DNA of 30,845 nt from Oscillospiraceae bacterium (lineage in GTDB: Bacteria; Bacillota; Clostridia; Oscillospirales; Ruminococcaceae): positions 134,030 through 164,874 of the forward strand of contig JAGZUF010000005.1 in the NCBI GenBank assembly GCA_018380115.1, given 5' to 3'. Position 1 is the first letter of the stretch, and each line of letters begins with the position of its first letter. Made by a program: the position numbers and the translations under genes. Below the pieces are notes generated by a model that ran no database searches, was not told the origin of the DNA, and saw only the letters and a list, made by a program, of their open reading frames with translations. Below, one piece after another: positions 14,415 through 22,825 of this stretch.

Positions 14415-14442
14415 ATTATACTACCGACCTTATTTGTTCGAA
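14415..14442 (-). promoter_or_regulatory. Possible promoter at the 3' end of the M20 gene
   Basis: On the minus strand, TTCGAA (14437-14442), a 16-nt spacer and a perfect TATAAT (14415-14420). It overlaps the last codons of the M20 gene and points at the GT-C-like gene, but the hairpin at 14371-14395 lies in between. Confidence 0.35.
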
Positions 14443-15794
14443 AAATCGGGCACAGGAAGCATTTCCACAGTCTCGTGCTTTTGCATTTCACCAATATATT
14501 TGACAAAGCCTTCGCGATCGATGGTCTGTTTGAACACAGACAGCATCTGCTTTGCACCTGCAGCATCGCCCTTTAGCAGGCGGTATGCGCACAGGGCGAA
14601 CACCTTGGCCGTTGTCACATAGGCAAGCTGCGGGTCCACACAGGTATATTCCGTCGTATGGGCGGCGCCCCGAAAGCCGCCCGTGCCAAACTGGATGAGT
14701 GGCATGATGCTGGAAAGCTCGCCGTAATCAGAAGAGCCTGCCGAATGAATGGTGGGGTCTGCCGCAGAGTCTATCAGCATGAGTTCTTTGTCTGGCGCCA
14801 CATCACGCAGAACGCCTACCAGAAGCTCAACTGTATTATTCGGTACCGTAGGCAGATATCCCGCCACCGTCTCAACGTCCAACCCCGCGCCCAGCGCCAT
14901 AGCAGCGCCTTTCAGCGCGCGGTCTACTTTGTAATTGGCCTCTTTAATCGCGGCCATCGTCTTGCCGCGGATGCTGTAATCCAGTTCCACATCATCGGCA
15001 ATAATGTTCGAGGCGTCTCCGCCGTGCACGATACGCCCATGGATGCGCACAACGTCTTCGTCACGGAAAGTCTCGCGCTGCGCATTGATTGCGTTGACCG
15101 CCAGAGTTGCCGCTTCCAGCGCATCGATGCCCGCGTGCGCGTTCGTGGCATGCGCCGCTTTTCCTTTGAAATGGACGGTCTTGTTGACAAAGCCGTTCGT
15201 GCTGTCGTTCAGCACGGCCACTTCGGCTTCCCAGCTATGGTGCCCCACCGTGATGTCGATATCATCCAGCGCACCGATGCGGATCATCTCCGATTTTCCT
15301 CCGCAACAGCCAATCTTTCCCTGTCTGATAAGATCCAACTTATAGGCGACGTCTGCGCTGAATTCTTCAGAGGGTACGCCGATGAAAGCCACGTTCCCAT
15401 TCAGCGCGCCTCGCACCTCCGGGTCTGTCAGGGCCATGGCCGCGCCCAGCACCCCCGTCAACTGCGCGTTATGGCCGCATGCATGTGCTGCGCCCGTCTC
15501 CTTATTTGCTTCGGGGTGGCTTGGCATTGGCAGCGCATCCATTTCACCCATCAGCGCCACTGTATACCCTTTTTTCTCCTGACAGGGCGGTTTTAGATAT
15601 GCCTTAACGCCCGTATAGGCCACTCCCCGCTGTACGTCAAGGCCCAGTTTTTCCAGCTCTTCGGCAAACCGCTGTGAAGTGCGAAACTCTTTGAACCCCG
15701 TTTCCGCGTGTGCCCAGATATCATTCGCAAAGCCGATGATATCCTGTGCTCTGCTGTCGATAATATCCAGTATTTTCTGTTCTACCTTATCCAT
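14430..15794 (-). CDS. M20 family amidohydrolase (AbgB-like)
   Basis: A 454-residue zinc peptidase-like amidohydrolase. Metal-site residues are visible: D86 in GEMDALP, the HACGHN motif (104-109), E143/E144 in VPSEEFSA, and H185/H186 in VGHHSWEAE. The dimerisation domain (about 195-310) carries FKGKAAHATNAHAGIDALEA. HACGHN and the GHHSWEAE segment place it with AbgB and other M20D enzymes that cleave N-acyl or aminobenzoyl amino acids or dipeptides. GGAGGGA precedes the ATG. It is the last gene of a minus-strand operon, 37 bp after the MFS gene. With the C-S lyase and amidohydrolase upstream it probably removes an acyl or amino-acid cap from an imported conjugate; this substrate is inferred. 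Confidence 0.9.
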   Translation of the reverse strand: MDKVEQKILDIIDSRAQDIIGFANDIWAHAETGFKEFRTSQRFAEELEKLGLDVQRGVAYTGVKAYLKPPCQEKKGYTVALMGEMDALPMPSHPEANKETGAAHACGHNAQLTGVLGAAMALTDPEVRGALNGNVAFIGVPSEEFSADVAYKLDLIRQGKIGCCGGKSEMIRIGALDDIDITVGHHSWEAEVAVLNDSTNGFVNKTVHFKGKAAHATNAHAGIDALEAATLAVNAINAQRETFRDEDVVRIHGRIVHGGDASNIIADDVELDYSIRGKTMAAIKEANYKVDRALKGAAMALGAGLDVETVAGYLPTVPNNTVELLVGVLRDVAPDKELMLIDSAADPTIHSAGSSDYGELSSIMPLIQFGTGGFRGAAHTTEYTCVDPQLAYVTTAKVFALCAYRLLKGDAAGAKQMLSVFKQTIDREGFVKYIGEMQKHETVEMLPVPDFSNK

Positions 15795-15831
15795 CTTCTT
15801 CCCTCCCGCATCTGTTATGAAATACTGCGCC

Positions 15832-17202
15832 TCACTGTGCCTGCTCGGCCTGCTGCGCCATCTGCGCGTCCACTTCCGCCTGCACGCGCTTGCCCAGCGC
15901 CTTTTTCTTGTCTATCAGCTTTTTCAGCACAAAGGCCGATGCGCCGCACAGCGCCGTTGTCACAGCCAGGAAGATGAAAATATAGCGGTACCCCGCATTG
16001 CCGAAATTGTCCAGAAGTTGACCGCAAATAGCGCCACGGATCATATAGCCGGTGGCATTCACAGTGAACACCACGCCCCATAGGCGGCCAGTGTATTTGA
16101 TAGGCACTTTGGCATCTTCCACCAAAGTATATTGCAGGCCCGTAATAGCGTACATGCCCACAGAGAAAAGTGCAACCAGGACAAGATACAGGACGGCTAT
16201 CGTACCGCCACCAAGCGGCAGCAGTGCCATGCCGAGCGCAATCACCGTCATGGCAACACAGGCAACCTTAAATACGATGGTAGAATCACCCAGCTTGTCG
16301 CGCAGCATGCCACCGAACGGGCTGACCACGATGCGGAAGAAGTTTTTCATCGTAATTGCCACAAATGAAGCCGTGCCGGCCGTAAACGCCATTACACCCA
16401 CCAGATAAGGGTTCATATAGGTGAAGACGATCTGCGCCATCAGGTTCAGGCAGAACGTAGCCACTACATTGCACCATGTAACGGGCATTTTCAGTATCTC
16501 CAAAAGCCCTACCTTGGGTTCTGTATTTTCTTTCTTAGATACCGTAGAATTTTTACGAAGCTCCTTCAGGCGTTTTTCTTCCGCCTCAATACCCGGCGAT
16601 TTCAGGAATACCCAGATACCGATGCCCACCAGAATGCACAGGATACCCACGCCACGCAGTGCCATCTGGAAGGAGAGGTTCAGTGCAGTGATAGCTCCCA
16701 GGAACCCATACTGGATGACAAGCGTCACGATTGCGTATGCCGCCTCGGAGAATGTCATCAGCTTGCCCTGCTCGTCGCTGTTGCCAAGCAGCTTGATTAG
16801 CTTGAAGTAAGGTGTGAGCAGCAGTACGTTAGCTGCCAGCGCCAGGCAGAAATAGATAATGAGAAGCAGGAAATAGGAGTGTGCCACCGATTCCAGCAGG
16901 GCGGAGAACGCCGCCACAAAGCAGCCGATGGCCGTCAGCTTCTTCGGGCTGAATCTGTCGGCCAAGAGGCCGCCGATGATACCTCCCACAAAACCGCCGA
17001 TGTTGCCAAAGCCTTCCAAAAAGCCCATCTGTGTATTGGTGAGCTGGAAGATGTCCTGAAACTGCACATAGAATACCTGACTGAGCTGGCTTATCAGGAA
17101 CGATGTATTGGAAAACGTAGCGAACATGACGAGCCAATACTTTTTCAGCATACCGGGGCCCAAAAGCCCTCCGCCTTTCCGTTGCATCAAACCATTACCC
17201 AT
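15832..17202 (-). CDS. MFS transporter
   Basis: A 456-residue major facilitator with about twelve transmembrane helices. The loop 2-3 motif A is GGLLADRFSPKK (77-88), and the second-half equivalent is GGMLRDKLGDS. The central cytoplasmic loop is charged (SPGIEAEEKRLKELRKNSTV, followed by KKENTEPK). ATG 17202 is chosen for AAGGAGG about 8 nt upstream; an earlier in-frame start would add nine residues without a site. It lies third in the operon, between the prolidase-like amidohydrolase and the M20 enzyme. In this context it most likely imports the small organic substrate that these cytosolic enzymes process, though export of a product is possible. Confidence 0.9.
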   Translation of the reverse strand: MGNGLMQRKGGGLLGPGMLKKYWLVMFATFSNTSFLISQLSQVFYVQFQDIFQLTNTQMGFLEGFGNIGGFVGGIIGGLLADRFSPKKLTAIGCFVAAFSALLESVAHSYFLLLIIYFCLALAANVLLLTPYFKLIKLLGNSDEQGKLMTFSEAAYAIVTLVIQYGFLGAITALNLSFQMALRGVGILCILVGIGIWVFLKSPGIEAEEKRLKELRKNSTVSKKENTEPKVGLLEILKMPVTWCNVVATFCLNLMAQIVFTYMNPYLVGVMAFTAGTASFVAITMKNFFRIVVSPFGGMLRDKLGDSTIVFKVACVAMTVIALGMALLPLGGGTIAVLYLVLVALFSVGMYAITGLQYTLVEDAKVPIKYTGRLWGVVFTVNATGYMIRGAICGQLLDNFGNAGYRYIFIFLAVTTALCGASAFVLKKLIDKKKALGKRVQAEVDAQMAQQAEQAQ

Positions 17203-17277
17203 TTTAAAATTCCTCCTTTTGATTTTCAATGCAGGCTGTTTTCAAAAACAGCGTCCCACATGTGCCCGAAAAGTATT

Positions 17278-18480
17278 TTAGTCTGCCTGAGCGGCAATGC
17301 TGCCGCCCTTTACCACCAGTTTCGGCAGCTGCCCCATGGCGGAAATGTCTTCGTCCGGCTTTCCGTCAAACAGCACCATATCCGCCTCATAGCTTGGCTT
17401 TATCTGCCCGCTGACACCTTCAAGATGCAAAATTTTCGCACTGGTCACCGTGGCCTGCCGCAGCATGTCGATATTACTCATGCCGCACCACTGCTGGCGA
17501 AGCCGGAATTCCTGAGCAGGGTCTTTCTCCAGCGATTCAATGTCAAGGTCGGTACCCCAGCCAAGCTCCAGACCTTCGCGGTAAGCGGCGGAAATGTTCT
17601 TTTTTGCCGCCTCTATCACCCATCCGGCGCGCTCGGCCAGATATGCCAGCTGCGGGCTTTCATCTGCGGCGATATCGGCGCACCATTTCATCACGGCAAT
17701 AGTAGGTACCAGATAATGCCGTCCGTCGCTTTCCGCAATTCGCCTGCGAAGCGCAGCGTTGGCGTAGGTGCCGTGCTCTATGGTATAAACGCCGGCATCC
17801 AGCGCCGCCTCTATGCTGTCCGCACTGTGGCAATGCGCTGCTGTTTCCAATCCCAGCGCACGCCCGGCGGCGGCAGCGGCGGCTACCTCCTCACGGGTGC
17901 ATACCATCAGGCCCGGCTTGCCACGCTGCCCCATCACACTGCCGGAGACGAACACCTTCAAAAAGTCCGCGCCCTCCGCCGCATCGCTACGCGCTCCCCT
18001 GCGCCAGCCATCCGGGCCGTCATACTGAGGGTTGTCGTTCATAGGCGCCTTTGAGGTAACGGTAATGCCGTTTCCGCAGGCCAGCAGCCTGGGCCCGTGA
18101 AATACGCCGGCCTGTATGGCGTTCCGCACATGTATTCCAAGGCGGTTTCTTGCGCCCATGCAACGCATTGTGGTATATCCCAGCCTCATCATGCGCTTTG
18201 CCCACAGGCACGAACGATTGAACAATTCGTATTCGTCCATCGCCCAGTTATCCATAAAATTCGCGGTCACCGCGTCACTGTGTTGGTGAATGTCATACAA
18301 ACCTGGCAGAAGCGTTTTTCCGTAGCAATCCACCGCGTTGCGGCCCTGCATCCCGCTGCCGGCCTTCTCTACCGCTTGAATAAAGCCGCCGGAGACCGCA
18401 ATGTCTGCCAGCCCGCCGTCCCATCCGCCGGAAAGCTCCGGGATGAGCCTGCAATTTTGAAGCACCATATCAAAGGTCAT
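17278..18480 (-). CDS. Metal-dependent amidohydrolase (prolidase/imidazolonepropionase-like)
   Basis: A 400-residue amidohydrolase-superfamily enzyme. An N-terminal composite beta domain leads into GKTLLPGLYDIHQHSD with metal ligands H65 and H67. The bridging carboxylated lysine is K175 in ADFLKVFVSG. Further ligands are H216/H218 (AAHCHS) and H236 (IEHGTYA), and the catalytic aspartate is D311 in GWGTDLDIES. This arrangement is that of the binuclear Xaa-Pro/Xaa-Arg dipeptidase and imidazolonepropionase-like branch, which cleaves dipeptides or N-acyl amino acids. GGGGGAAG precedes the ATG. It follows the C-S lyase gene by 92 bp; a 10-bp GC stem (18499-18508/18526-18535) in that gap may adjust relative expression. 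Confidence 0.85.
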   Translation of the reverse strand: MTFDMVLQNCRLIPELSGGWDGGLADIAVSGGFIQAVEKAGSGMQGRNAVDCYGKTLLPGLYDIHQHSDAVTANFMDNWAMDEYELFNRSCLWAKRMMRLGYTTMRCMGARNRLGIHVRNAIQAGVFHGPRLLACGNGITVTSKAPMNDNPQYDGPDGWRRGARSDAAEGADFLKVFVSGSVMGQRGKPGLMVCTREEVAAAAAAGRALGLETAAHCHSADSIEAALDAGVYTIEHGTYANAALRRRIAESDGRHYLVPTIAVMKWCADIAADESPQLAYLAERAGWVIEAAKKNISAAYREGLELGWGTDLDIESLEKDPAQEFRLRQQWCGMSNIDMLRQATVTSAKILHLEGVSGQIKPSYEADMVLFDGKPDEDISAMGQLPKLVVKGGSIAAQAD

Positions 18481-18572
18481 GTCATCTTCCCCCTAACTGC
18501 CGGGCCGTGCCGGACGGCGCAGCGAACGGCCCGGCCCGCTCATTTTCGTCCATGCGGCAGACTCGCCGCCCT

Positions 18573-19793
18573 TCAGGCGTTGAACACATATTTATCCAGA
18601 CGCTCGAACGCCTCTTTCACGCGGGAAAGAGGAAGGGCCAGATTCATGCGGATATGACACGGGCCGTGGAACATCCGGCCGTCCTGCCAGCCGACGCCCA
18701 CATCCCAGCCAGCTGTTTCCAGTTCATGAATGGTTTTCCCATGTTTCTCACACCATTCGGTGCAATCCAGAAACAGCATATAGGTACCCTGCGGACGGGA
18801 TAATTTCACTCCATCAAAATGCTTTTCGATGTAATCGCAGGCATATTTCACGTTGCCTGTCAGCACCTGGCATAGCTCGTCCACCCACTCATAGCCCTCC
18901 GGCTGATACGCACCTATCTGCCCGTGCATAGACAGCACATTCATATAGTTGTAGTCGGTGGTCGATTCCTCTTTGTTGATTCGGTCGTGCAGCCACTTGT
19001 TATAGATAATATGGTAGCTGCCCACAAGGCCCGCCATATTGAAGGTTTTGGAGGGGGCATACAGCGCCACTGTGCGCATGCGCGCGTCTTCGGAAACAGA
19101 CTGTGTGGGAATATGTTTATAGCCGTCCAGCACAAGGTCCGACCAAATCTCATCCGAAATCACATACACATCATATTTGCGGAACAGCTCCATTGCGCGT
19201 TCCAGTTCCCAGCGTTCCCACACGCGGCCGCAGGGATTGTGCGGCGAGCAGAACACAGCCGCGTGAATCTTCTTTTCCACAATCTTCTTTTCCATGTCCT
19301 CAAAATCCATACGCCAGATGTTGTTTTCATCCAGCACGAGCGGACTGTGGATCATATGGTAGCCGTTATTCGTCATGCCCTTGGTAAAGCCGACATAGGT
19401 GGGCGAATGGATCAGCACATTGTCGCCCTGAGAGCACAGCACCTTCAGGGCGCTGATCAGGCCGCCTATCACGCTGTTTTCATACCCGATATGCTCCGGC
19501 TTCAGCCCTGTGACGCCATTGCGTTTTTCGTGCCAGCGGATAATCGTGTCGTAATAGGCATCGCTTTCCAGAAAATAGCCGTATGCCGGGTGCTTTGCAC
19601 GCTCTATCATGGCCTGAGGCACTGTTGGAACCGTAGGGAAATTCATATCCGCTACCCACATCGGAATTGCATCAAAGCCTTCCTTCGGAGGCGTTGGTGC
19701 CATGTCCATAAGGCCAAGCGCGTCCACTGCGATTGCATCTTTCCCGCGGCGGTCCATAATAGAAGTAAAATCGTATTTCATTGCTTTGTCCAT
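18573..19793 (-). CDS. PatB/MalY-type PLP-dependent C-S beta-lyase
   Basis: A 406-residue fold-type-I PLP enzyme of the MalY/PatB group, which cleaves cystathionine or other cysteine S-conjugates into a thiol, pyruvate and ammonia. PLP ligands are Y133, N186 (SPHNPCGRVW), D214 (VISDEIWSDL) and the Schiff-base lysine K249 in YAPSKTFNMAG. The N-terminal IPMWVADMNFPT and YGYF are typical. Two in-frame starts compete: ATG 19793 lies very close to AAGGAAGG, and ATG 19781 (MKYDF) lies about 13 nt beyond it. It is the first gene of the operon amidohydrolase - MFS - M20, behind an AT-rich promoter region. No methionine or cysteine biosynthesis genes are nearby, which favours a catabolic role. Confidence 0.92.
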   Translation of the reverse strand: MDKAMKYDFTSIMDRRGKDAIAVDALGLMDMAPTPPKEGFDAIPMWVADMNFPTVPTVPQAMIERAKHPAYGYFLESDAYYDTIIRWHEKRNGVTGLKPEHIGYENSVIGGLISALKVLCSQGDNVLIHSPTYVGFTKGMTNNGYHMIHSPLVLDENNIWRMDFEDMEKKIVEKKIHAAVFCSPHNPCGRVWERWELERAMELFRKYDVYVISDEIWSDLVLDGYKHIPTQSVSEDARMRTVALYAPSKTFNMAGLVGSYHIIYNKWLHDRINKEESTTDYNYMNVLSMHGQIGAYQPEGYEWVDELCQVLTGNVKYACDYIEKHFDGVKLSRPQGTYMLFLDCTEWCEKHGKTIHELETAGWDVGVGWQDGRMFHGPCHIRMNLALPLSRVKEAFERLDKYVFNA

Positions 19794-19900
19794 TCCTTCC
19801 TTTTTATTACAGGCTGTCTGCCGCTCTTGGGCCAGACAGCACCTGCAACCTTTTCATTTTAATTTGCCTAAGGCTCCAAAAAAGATTTAATACACTTAAT

Positions 19901-19929
19901 TATTTAGCATATTCTATATTTAGTGTCAA
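19901..19929 (-). promoter_or_regulatory. Promoter of the C-S lyase operon
   Basis: On the minus strand a perfect TTGACA (19924-19929), a 17-nt spacer and TAAATA (19901-19906). The surrounding AT-rich block has a loose inverted repeat (CACT...AGTG) that could be an operator. The leader is about 100 nt long. Confidence 0.55.
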
Positions 19930-20149
19930 CATATTTTCGTACCTTACATATGAAATTTCGCAATTTATACACCTTTTGCTCTTATTTTTTGTTCAAAACG
20001 CACAGTTGTGGTCACAGACCAAATGAGCAAGCAAGCTTCTGTGCCGTGTTCTTATTTTTTGCAGCCCTGCGGCGCCTGCTGGGTGTGTTTCTGCCCGGCG
20101 CCCCGGCCCGAAAATGCCCGGCGCGCTTTTCTTTTTGGGTAAAATATGC

Positions 20150-20155
20150 TATATT
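20150..20155 (+). promoter_or_regulatory. Possible -10 element of cardiolipin synthase gene
   Basis: TATATT (20150-20155) lies 37 nt before the ATG. The -35 region (TTTTCT, 20127-20132, 17-nt spacer) is weak. Confidence 0.35.
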
Positions 20156-20191
20156 GTAACAGGATTTTTATGCAGGAAGGGGGCGGCAGCC

Positions 20192-21733
20192 ATGCGGCGC
20201 ATCTTGAAATTTCTGATGTCGCGCTCTTTCTTTTTCTCGGTGATGATTCTGTTGCAGCTGGCGCTGTTCATCGCCCTCATGGTCACGTTCAGCCGCGTGG
20301 GCGGCGTGGCTTACCTGCTTATCACCCTCACCGTCGTAGTGGTAATGATGGCCGTGCTGGAAAAGACGAACACCAACCCAGCCTACCGCATCATGTGGCT
20401 TTTAATTGTGGTGACGATGCCCATGTCTGGCGCGCTGTTTTATCTTTTGTGGGGCAGCCATGGCATCAAGCCCAAAAAGGCGGAGGATTTTCTTCGCATC
20501 GAGCACCGCGCCAATAAAATCATGCAGCAGGACGAAGCTGCCCAGCGCGCATTCTGCACCCAATATTCGGAATACCGCCCCCATATGGAATATCTGGCGC
20601 GCAACGCTGCCGCGCCGCTGTATGACGGCACAAAGGTAGAGTATTACCCCTTCGGGCAAGACTTTTTTCCCCGCTTTCTGGAAAAGCTGAAGGCCGCGCG
20701 CCATTATATTTTTATGGAGTATTTCATCGTGCAGGACGGCGAGATGTGGGGCCGCACGCTGGAGGTGCTGCGCCAGAAGGTAAAAGAGGGCGTGGACGTG
20801 CGCGTTTTGTACGACGGCTTCGGCTGCCTGTTCACTTTGCCCTCCGATTATGCCGAGACGCTGCGCGCGCAGGGCATCCAGTGCTTTGCCGTCAGCCCCA
20901 TCCGTTTTTCATGGCATCCGTCAGATTACAAGCTGCTGAACCACCGCGACCACCGCAAAATAACCGTCATAGACGGCGAAGTGGGCTTCACCGGCGGCAT
21001 GAACTTTGCCGATGAATATATCAACCGCAAGAAGCGCTTCGGCGTGTGGAAGGACACCGGCTTCATGCTGGAGGGGCCGGCGGTGTTCAGCCTTACCGTC
21101 ACCTTCCTGAAAATGTGGGACTATGTGGCCGAGACGCGCACCCGGTATCTGGATTACCTGCCGGAAGCCGCTTACCCCTCTGCAGAGGGCTTTGTGCAGC
21201 CCTACTGCGATTCCCCGCTGGACAGCGAGAACGTGGCGGAAAACGCTTATTTCAATGTGCTGCGCCACGCGCAGCGCTATGTCTACCTGATGACGCCGTA
21301 TCTCATCTTGGATAATGAGATGACCACCGAGCTGTGCCTTTCGGCCAAAAGCGGCGTGGATGTGCGCATCATCACGCCCGGCATCCCGGACAAGCCCTAT
21401 GTGTACTATGTGACGCAAAGCTATTACCCGGAGCTTTTGCGCGCGGGCGTGCGCATCTACGAATACACCCCCGGCTTTGTGCACGCAAAAATGTTTGTAT
21501 CAGACGACAGGCTGGCCATTGTGGGCAGCGCCAACACCGATTACCGTAGCCTGTACCTGCATTATGAAAACTGCTGCCAGTTCTTCGGCGGGCATATTGT
21601 GGGCGATGTAAAGGCAGATTTCGAGGCTACCATGGCCATGTGCCATGAGGTGACCGCCGAGGATATTCGCCGCGTGCCGCTGTATAAATGGCTGGCGCAG
21701 ATGTTCCTACGGCTGTTTGCGCCCCTGATGTAG
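20192..21733 (+). CDS. cls: Cardiolipin synthase, phospholipase D type
   Basis: A 513-residue membrane enzyme that joins two phosphatidylglycerol molecules into cardiolipin. Two N-terminal transmembrane helices (about 12-32 and 37-57), and a hydrophobic stretch near 68-88, precede two phospholipase D domains. The HKD motifs are HRKITVIDG (H254) and HAKMFVSDD (H431), both intact, and each is followed by the expected GG or GSAN segment. ATG 20192 is used because AGGAAGGGGG lies upstream and family members begin with such basic residues before helix 1. The DUF3842 gene starts 44 bp downstream and is probably co-transcribed. Confidence 0.93.
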   Translation: MRRILKFLMSRSFFFSVMILLQLALFIALMVTFSRVGGVAYLLITLTVVVVMMAVLEKTNTNPAYRIMWLLIVVTMPMSGALFYLLWGSHGIKPKKAEDFLRIEHRANKIMQQDEAAQRAFCTQYSEYRPHMEYLARNAAAPLYDGTKVEYYPFGQDFFPRFLEKLKAARHYIFMEYFIVQDGEMWGRTLEVLRQKVKEGVDVRVLYDGFGCLFTLPSDYAETLRAQGIQCFAVSPIRFSWHPSDYKLLNHRDHRKITVIDGEVGFTGGMNFADEYINRKKRFGVWKDTGFMLEGPAVFSLTVTFLKMWDYVAETRTRYLDYLPEAAYPSAEGFVQPYCDSPLDSENVAENAYFNVLRHAQRYVYLMTPYLILDNEMTTELCLSAKSGVDVRIITPGIPDKPYVYYVTQSYYPELLRAGVRIYEYTPGFVHAKMFVSDDRLAIVGSANTDYRSLYLHYENCCQFFGGHIVGDVKADFEATMAMCHEVTAEDIRRVPLYKWLAQMFLRLFAPLM

Positions 21734-21777
21734 GGCGCCGCGGCACAAGAACGCGCAGGCAAAAGGAGGAAACAGAA

Positions 21778-22194
21778 TTGAAACTTGTTGTAATAGACGG
21801 CCAGGGCGGGGGCTTCGGAAAGGCCATCATCGAGGCTCTGCGCGCCAAGGGCTATGCGGGCGACATCCTCGCAGTAGGCACGAATGCTCTTGCCACCTCG
21901 GCCATGCTGAAGGCGGGCGCCAGCGCCGGGGCCACCGGCGAAAATGCCGCCGCCGTAAACGCCGCGCGGGCGGACATTGTCACCGGGCCGCTGGGCCTTG
22001 TAATGGCAAACAGCATGCTGGGCGAGTGCACCCCGGCCATGGCGGCGGCCATTGCGCAGAGCCCCGCCGTCAAGGTGCTGGTGCCTGCTGCCAAATGCAA
22101 CGTGCAGGTGGCAGGCTTTGCCCCGAAGCCGCTGGGGGAATTGATAGAGGACGCCGCCCGGAAGGTGCTTTGCCTGTTGGAGCAGGGCGTTTGA
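21778..22194 (+). CDS. DUF3842 family protein
   Basis: A 138-residue protein that begins KLVVIDGQGGGFGKAIIEAL, a glycine-rich nucleotide-binding-like loop after a first beta strand. It continues with VGTNALATSAMLKAGA and VTGPLGLVMANSMLGECTP. This is the DUF3842 family, widespread in Clostridia and of unknown function. The start is TTG 21778, placed by AAAGGAGG 8 nt upstream; no ATG fits the conserved N-terminus. It follows cls by 44 bp and is closed by a strong terminator. The glycine loop suggests nucleotide or metabolite binding, which is inference only. Confidence 0.85.
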   Translation: MKLVVIDGQGGGFGKAIIEALRAKGYAGDILAVGTNALATSAMLKAGASAGATGENAAAVNAARADIVTGPLGLVMANSMLGECTPAMAAAIAQSPAVKVLVPAAKCNVQVAGFAPKPLGELIEDAARKVLCLLEQGV

Positions 22195-22254
22195 CGCGCC
22201 GCCCGCAGCACGCGTAGAAAGGCCCGCGGCACGGCGGCCAGACAGACGAAAAGA

Positions 22255-22289
22255 GCGTGCGGCTTTGTGAAAAGCCGCACGCCTTTTTT
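22255..22289. terminator. Bidirectional terminator between DUF3842 and ruvX
   Basis: Stem arms 22255-22265 and 22272-22282 (11 bp), 6-nt loop, followed by CTTTTTT on the plus strand and TCTTTT on the minus strand. It separates the convergent cls-DUF3842 unit and ruvX. Confidence 0.88.
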
Positions 22290-22311
22290 ATTTCCTTTGA
22301 CAAGCCGCTGT

Positions 22312-22740
22312 TCACCCCTGCCGGCCGCTGTTTTTCCGGAAGGCCAGGTAGCTTTCCAATATCACTGTGGCCGCCACGGAATCCAGCACCTTTTTGCGCT
22401 TTTTGCCATAGGTGCCGTTTTCAGAAAGAATGTTTGCCGCCGCAATGGTCGTCTGGCGCTCGTCCCACAATTCCACGGGAATGGGGATAATGGCGCGCAG
22501 CGTGTCCGCCAGCCTGCGGCTTTTCTCCGCGCGCGGCCCCTCGGTGCCGTCCATATTTTTCGGCAGGCCTATCACTACCATGCCCACGTCAAATTCCCGC
22601 GTGGCATACACAATTTTTTCCGCCACCTTGGCGAAGCTCTTTTCCTCGATGGTGCCCACCGGGCTTGCCAGAAACTCGGTGCGGTCGCACACGGCAAGGC
22701 CGGTGCGCGCGTCGCCGTAATCTACAGCCATAATCTTCAT
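22312..22740 (-). CDS. ruvX: Putative pre-16S rRNA nuclease / Holliday junction resolvase-like protein
   Basis: A 142-residue RNase H-fold nuclease (YqgF/RuvX). The family acts in 16S rRNA 5'-end processing and has been proposed as a Holliday junction resolvase. Conserved acidic motifs are present: DYGDARTGLAVCD at the N-terminus, VIGLPKNMDG, LWDERQTT (about 92-99), and DSVAATVILESYL at the C-terminus. ATG 22740 is favoured because GAGGGGAG lies 8-10 nt upstream; ATG 22746 is only 2-4 nt from it, would add two residues, and is possible. A TATAAT (22772-22777) stands upstream. It is separated from the MATE gene by 85 bp. Confidence 0.93.
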   Translation of the reverse strand: MKIMAVDYGDARTGLAVCDRTEFLASPVGTIEEKSFAKVAEKIVYATREFDVGMVVIGLPKNMDGTEGPRAEKSRRLADTLRAIIPIPVELWDERQTTIAAANILSENGTYGKKRKKVLDSVAATVILESYLAFRKNSGRQG

Positions 22741-22771
22741 TGACATTCTCCCCTCTTCCTGCACTGCTTTT

Positions 22772-22800
22772 ATTATAACACAGCAGGCGGCTGCCGTACA
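22772..22800 (-). promoter_or_regulatory. Putative promoter of ruvX
   Basis: On the minus strand a perfect TATAAT (22772-22777) with a 17-nt spacer to a weak -35 TGTACG (22795-22800). Confidence 0.45.
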
Positions 22801-22825
22801 GAAAAACAGCGCCGCGTGTAAGGCG

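Larger units (their letters stand above)
19794..20191. other. AT-rich intergenic region between C-S lyase and cardiolipin synthase
   Basis: No gene is seen in about 400 bases. The left part is markedly AT-rich and holds the lyase promoter (19901-19929) and, in its leader, a 7-bp hairpin CTGTCTG/CAGACAG (about 19813-19840 on the plus strand). The right part is GC-rich with an imperfect hairpin followed by CTTTTCTTTTT (about 20092-20136). It looks like a plus-strand terminator although no plus-strand gene precedes it. No T-box or S-box motif was found. Confidence 0.5.

Noticed and set aside
19794..20191. Riboswitch or T-box upstream of the C-S lyase gene
   Set aside because: No T-box core (AGGGUGGNACCGCG-like) or SAM-box helices could be recognised; only a short hairpin is seen.
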